This document shows positions 61,055 to 64,000 of a stretch of 64,000 nucleotides of DNA, one piece after another. Within the stretch, counting starts at the first letter, position 1. Every line of letters starts with the position of its first letter. The notes beneath the pieces were generated by a model. That model saw only the letters and a list, made by a program, of their open reading frames with translations, did not search any database and had not been told where the DNA came from. Source of the DNA: Desulfallas sp. Bu1-1 (GTDB lineage Bacteria > Bacillota > Desulfotomaculia > Desulfotomaculales > Desulfallaceae); assembly GCF_015594625.1 (NCBI RefSeq), contig NZ_JADNRQ010000001.1:62001-126000 (forward strand). Reading direction: 5' to 3'. A program made the translations under genes and the position numbers.

Positions 61055-61876
61055 GTGAAATTACTAATTGGACAAATACTTCCGTATATAACTGTAACAT
61101 TGTTTACCCTGGGGATACTTTACCGTTTGGGCCGCTGGGCGGGAGCTCGGATTATCCATAACATCACCCTTTCGCCCTGGTTGCAAAACAATACCCAGGT
61201 TGCTGTAAGAATAGGCTCGGAAGCGTTTTTGTTCCGTAACCTGTTCAGGTTTGATTTAGCCCTGTGGGCCGGCGCCTTTTTAATGCATTTTGCTCTGTTG
61301 AACATTCTCGGCGGGCATATTGTGGGCTTTGGCTTTTTGGGCGAGCAGTTTGCACTGATCCCGTTCCTGGGCATCACGCCGGAACTCAGTAAGGAAATGT
61401 CCGACCTGCTGGGTACGGTTTTCGGTATTTTGTTGTTTGTTGCCTTGCTGTACCTGTTGTACAGGCGTTTAGCCCTCACCCATGTTAAACAGGTGACCAG
61501 GCTGAGCGACAATTTGTGGCTTGTTTACCTGCTGGTGCTGGTCGGCGTCGGCAACATCATGCGTCTTGTTCCCGCTTTTCACATTGAATACGAACTGGTG
61601 CGCGACTACATCGTGGCGCTGGCCCTGTTCCAGCCCGTGGTGCACATGGAACTCCTGAATAGCGGATTTTTCCTGACTCACTACCTGCTGGTGCAGATTT
61701 TGCTGATCGTGTTCCCGTACAGCAAGCTGATGCACCTGTTCGGCATGTTCGCCGAGCGCTGGATTGTCAACCGGGTCTATCATGATCCCGCCCCCGGTTT
61801 GCCCAATGTCGACGTAGCCGCGGCCCGCGCGGCCGGTATCGGCGTGCCTGCGGATGCCGCTGAAGAGGGGGTGTAA
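61055..61876 (+). CDS. dsrM: DsrM, cytochrome b subunit of the DsrMK membrane complex
   Basis: A 273-residue membrane protein related to NarI: five to six membrane helices (near 6-25, 62-82, 115-140, 150-172, 200-225) with histidines in MHFALLNILGGH and VVHMELLNSGFFLTH placed to bind b hemes. It takes electrons from menaquinol (or passes them to it) and hands them to DsrK. GTG at 61055 follows GGGAGG; an ATG at 61019 is less likely. dsrK begins three bases after its stop. In Gram-positive sulfate reducers DsrM and DsrK occur without DsrJ, DsrO and DsrP, as here. Confidence 0.92.
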   Translation: MKLLIGQILPYITVTLFTLGILYRLGRWAGARIIHNITLSPWLQNNTQVAVRIGSEAFLFRNLFRFDLALWAGAFLMHFALLNILGGHIVGFGFLGEQFALIPFLGITPELSKEMSDLLGTVFGILLFVALLYLLYRRLALTHVKQVTRLSDNLWLVYLLVLVGVGNIMRLVPAFHIEYELVRDYIVALALFQPVVHMELLNSGFFLTHYLLVQILLIVFPYSKLMHLFGMFAERWIVNRVYHDPAPGLPNVDVAAARAAGIGVPADAAEEGV

Positions 61877-61879
61877 GTT

Positions 61880-63262
61880 ATGCCTGAGTATAAAGGTATG
61901 GTACAACCGGTTCGGGCCACACCGGAGGAAATGCGTAAAATTCACATTGAACCCGTACCCGACGAGCAAAAACCGCAAAAGGCGCTGGAATACCTGGACC
62001 AAATTCGCAAAAAATTCCGTTCCTTTGTTATGGCCATGGAGTCATGCACCAAGTGCGGCCAGTGCGCGGAAAACTGCCACACCTACCTTGGCACCCGGGA
62101 CCCCAACAATATACCTACCAACCGGGCGGAATTAATCCGTAAGATTTACAAGCGTTACTTTACCCTGGAAGGGCGCTGGTTCGGCAAGCTGGTGGGGGCT
62201 GAAGACATCAGCCTGGACGTCATCGAGCAGTGGTATTCTTATTTCTACCAGTGCAGCCAGTGCCGCCGTTGCGCGCACGTTTGCCCCTTCGGCATCGACA
62301 CCTGCGAGGTAACCTTTATTGGCCGCCAGATTTTGCACTGGCTGGGTATCACGCCCAAGCTGCATGCCAGCGTGGGCGCCGCCATGGAAAAGGTGGGCAA
62401 CCACACCGGCCTTCCCAAGCCAGGTATTGTGGACACCCTGGAATTCATGTCCGAGGAAATCATGGACGAGTTCGGCGTGGAAGTTGAGTTTCCCGTTGAC
62501 AAGCCAGACTCCGACATCATGTATATTCCATCCTCGGCGGACTTCCTGCTCAACCCCTACACCCTGATGGGCGCGGGCATGTTCTTTACCTATATCGGCG
62601 CCAACTGGACCATCCCCAGCACCGTCACCGAGGCGGGCAACTTCGGCCTGCTGTTCGACCAGTACTGGACTCAGCGGGGCAACGTGATGCGCCTGTTAAA
62701 CGCGGCCCAGGAACTGGGTGTCAAGAAGATCGTCTGGGGCGAATGCGGTCACGGCTGGCGGGCGGCCAAGATGTACATCCCGTCCCTGGCCGACAGGCCG
62801 GTCAGGTGGCCCATCACCCATATTCACGATGAAATTGCCGACCTGATCCGGAAGAATGAGCTGAAGCTTGATCCTTCCAAGAACTCCAAGCCCGTTACGC
62901 TGCACGACCCCTGTAACTACGTGCGCGCCTGCGGCTTGAACGAAAACATGCGCACCATTATCCGTGCGGTAACCACCGACTTCAGGGAAATGACGCCCCA
63001 CGGCGCGGATAACTTCTGCTGCGGCGGCGGCTCGGCGATTCTGTTTGACGATCCCGAAATGTACCAGCGCCGGATTCTGCTCAGCAAGAAGAAGGCGGAG
63101 CAAGTCCGGGCCACCGGTGTGGGTAAGAACGGCGACGGGATTCTGTGCGCGCCGTGCTCCATTTGCAAGGCCCAGCTGTACCCGATGGTGGAAGAACACG
63201 AACTGGGCGTGGAGGTCAAGGGACTGGTCGACCTGGTCGGCAAGGCCCTGGTTTGGAAATAG
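61880..63262 (+). CDS. dsrK: DsrK, HdrD-like iron-sulfur subunit of the DsrMK complex
   Basis: A 460-residue protein on the cytoplasmic face of DsrM. It has two [4Fe-4S] ferredoxin sets (C56, C59, C62, C66; C125, C128, C131, C135) and an HdrD-like CCG domain with HDPCNYVRACG and NFCCGGGSA, the site for the noncubane cluster that acts on disulfides. Its substrate is thought to be the DsrC trisulfide made by DsrAB. Length and motifs are normal. Confidence 0.95.
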   Translation: MPEYKGMVQPVRATPEEMRKIHIEPVPDEQKPQKALEYLDQIRKKFRSFVMAMESCTKCGQCAENCHTYLGTRDPNNIPTNRAELIRKIYKRYFTLEGRWFGKLVGAEDISLDVIEQWYSYFYQCSQCRRCAHVCPFGIDTCEVTFIGRQILHWLGITPKLHASVGAAMEKVGNHTGLPKPGIVDTLEFMSEEIMDEFGVEVEFPVDKPDSDIMYIPSSADFLLNPYTLMGAGMFFTYIGANWTIPSTVTEAGNFGLLFDQYWTQRGNVMRLLNAAQELGVKKIVWGECGHGWRAAKMYIPSLADRPVRWPITHIHDEIADLIRKNELKLDPSKNSKPVTLHDPCNYVRACGLNENMRTIIRAVTTDFREMTPHGADNFCCGGGSAILFDDPEMYQRRILLSKKKAEQVRATGVGKNGDGILCAPCSICKAQLYPMVEEHELGVEVKGLVDLVGKALVWK

Positions 63263-63301
63263 CGGTCGCCGGTTAACATATTATGGAGGTGCGTGAAAGC
63301 G

Positions 63302-63619
63302 ATGCCTAGCACAATCATCAACGGCGTGGAAATTGAACTGGACGAGGACGGTTTCATGATTGATCCGGACCTGTGGAACGAAGATGTGGCCAGGGCTCTT
63401 GCCGCCTCCGAGGGAATTGACGAGTTAACCGAGGACCACTGGAAGATTATCAATTACCTGCGTGACTACTTCAAGCAATACCACATTGCGCCCATGGTCC
63501 GCAAACTGTGCAAGGAAACGGGTTGCAGTCTGAAATATATTTACGATTTGTTCCCCTCCGGCCCGGCCAAGGGGGCCTGCAAGCTCGCGGGCCTGCCCAA
63601 GCCCACCGGCTGCGTGTAA
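63302..63619 (+). CDS. dsrC: DsrC, sulfur carrier protein
   Basis: A 105-residue protein whose C-terminal arm carries the two redox cysteines, C93 in KGACKLAG and C104 in PTGCV, eleven apart as in characterised DsrC. They form the trisulfide with sulfur from sulfite. The start DPDLWNEDVARALA and DHWKIINYLRDYFKQYH are typical. I take the ATG at 63302; a GTG at 63293 is possible (GGAGG just before). It follows dsrK by about 40 bases. Being next to dsrMK supports the DsrC-DsrMK flow of electrons. Confidence 0.95.
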   Translation: MPSTIINGVEIELDEDGFMIDPDLWNEDVARALAASEGIDELTEDHWKIINYLRDYFKQYHIAPMVRKLCKETGCSLKYIYDLFPSGPAKGACKLAGLPKPTGCV

Positions 63620-63627
63620 TAGTCGCC

Positions 63628-63866
63628 GGTGGTGGGTCGTCGGTAGAACAATTATGCCTGGCGTTTAGATAGGAGACATTTGTCAATGCAAGGCAAGTTT
63701 TAAGTGTTTGGTTTTATGAACCTTTGATTTAGTTTGGGTTGTTTCAGGCACAGGTAATGCCCGGCGTGTAAAGCGCCGGGAAAGCCCCGTGCCTGTTATT
63801 TTTGATAGGAGCGGAGCACCGGGTGCAAGCACCAGGTGTCATACCGACGACCGACCACTGACCACC
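63628..63866. repeat. Inverted repeat enclosing the dsrC terminator
   Basis: GGTCGTCGGTA (63635-63645) and TACCGACGACC (63842-63852) are perfect 11-base arms, with further partial match (GGTGGT outside left, ACCACC outside right). Between them lies the terminator. Could be a MITE-like insertion or a long stem-loop. Confidence 0.6.
63745..63804 (+). terminator. Terminator after dsrC
   Basis: Inner perfect stem CCCGGCG/CGCCGGG (loop TGTAAAG) and outer stem CAGGCAC/GTGCCTG, followed by TTATTTTTG. Confidence 0.88.
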
Positions 63867-63889
63867 GAAATCGAGAGGCGGTGACAAAG

Positions 63890-64000
63890 ATGAGGCAATG
63901 CAATATCCCCCGCCTGGTGATCGCGGCGCCCCACGGCCGGTCGGGTAAAACCACGGCCACCATCGGGCTTTTGTCCGCGCTGAAATCTGGCGGTTATCGC
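63890..64000 (+). CDS. dsrN: DsrN/CbiA-like a,c-diamide synthase (5' part only)
   Basis: The first 37 codons of a CbiA/CobB-family amidotransferase: MRQCNIPRLVIAAPHGRSGK, then TTATIGLLSALKSGGYR, with the P-loop GRSGKTT. GAGAGGCGG precedes the ATG at 63890; a GTG at 63881 is an alternative. The gene runs off the window. Next to dsrC, it is most likely dsrN, thought to amidate siroheme to the amide form found in DsrAB; cobyrinate synthase itself cannot be excluded from so little sequence. Confidence 0.78.
   Translation, partial: MRQCNIPRLVIAAPHGRSGKTTATIGLLSALKSGGYR

Noticed and set aside
63620-63889. Cobalamin riboswitch before the CbiA-like gene
   Set aside because: GACCACTG-like text is present, but the B12-box and conserved core are missing; the hairpins read as a terminator for dsrC.

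Overview
The window reads as a chromosomal segment of a Gram-positive sulfate reducer of the Desulfotomaculum type (Bacillota, Peptococcaceae and relatives). Three things point there: dissimilatory sulfite reductase genes (dsrA, dsrB, dsrD) followed by a DsrMK-only membrane complex and DsrC, without dsrJOP up to the window edge; the clostridial SCIFF peptide with its radical SAM maturase; and strong AGGAGG-type ribosome binding sites with many TTG and GTG starts. The genus assignment is inference; no 16S rRNA is present.

Left third (1-23.6 kb, almost entirely minus strand). This is a surface-polysaccharide locus, transcribed right to left. It begins with a LuxR-type HTH regulator and an initiating sugar-phosphate transferase. 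Next come UDP-ManNAc dehydrogenase, a two-domain oxidoreductase, asparagine synthetase B and a GT4 glycosyltransferase. A Wzx-type flippase follows, split by a frameshift in an A9 tract, then three SAM methyltransferases in an AT-rich stretch. The run ends with further glycosyltransferases, a membrane transglutaminase-like protein, a heparinase II/III-like lyase, a Wzy-like polymerase, a double glycosyltransferase and two nucleotide-sugar enzymes of the CapE/CapF kind. The last of these runs off the left edge.

Middle (23.7-48.5 kb, mostly plus strand). This part holds a PHP hydrolase, a phosphodiester glycosidase-like protein and a DegT aminotransferase. A minus-strand amidase/glucosaminidase and tRNA-Gly(CCC) follow, then a 49-residue orphan gene. 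Next are a TPR-M1 peptidase fusion, a FemX-alanine racemase pair, a small Cys-rich protein, BipA/TypA, a LysM protein, the SCIFF system, an M23 peptidase, a TPR protein, a peptidase-MA protein, MurA, RlmH, a GrpE-DnaK-J chaperone set and an AbrB-like membrane protein. Three kinds of small repeat are scattered here: a 120-bp pair in opposite orientation, a 133-bp MITE-like element that supplies the end of murA, and a tandem array of REP-like units.

Right third (48.7-64 kb). glnS is followed by a cluster of iron-sulfur/P-loop proteins: a zinc-ribbon protein, a NifX-like protein, two MinD-type ATPases carrying ferredoxin domains, and an Mrp/NBP35 scaffold ATPase. The dissimilatory sulfur genes come next: dsrA-dsrB-dsrD, then a TPR protein and a YkgJ-type protein. 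Two minus-strand genes follow, a DVU0298-like HEAT protein and an FmdB zinc ribbon. Last are a ferredoxin, dsrM-dsrK-dsrC and the start of dsrN/cbiA at the right edge. In the expected scheme DsrAB reduces sulfite, the sulfur passes as DsrC trisulfide, and DsrMK reduces it with electrons from the membrane or from ferredoxin. The Mrp/MinD cluster may help build the many Fe-S centres.
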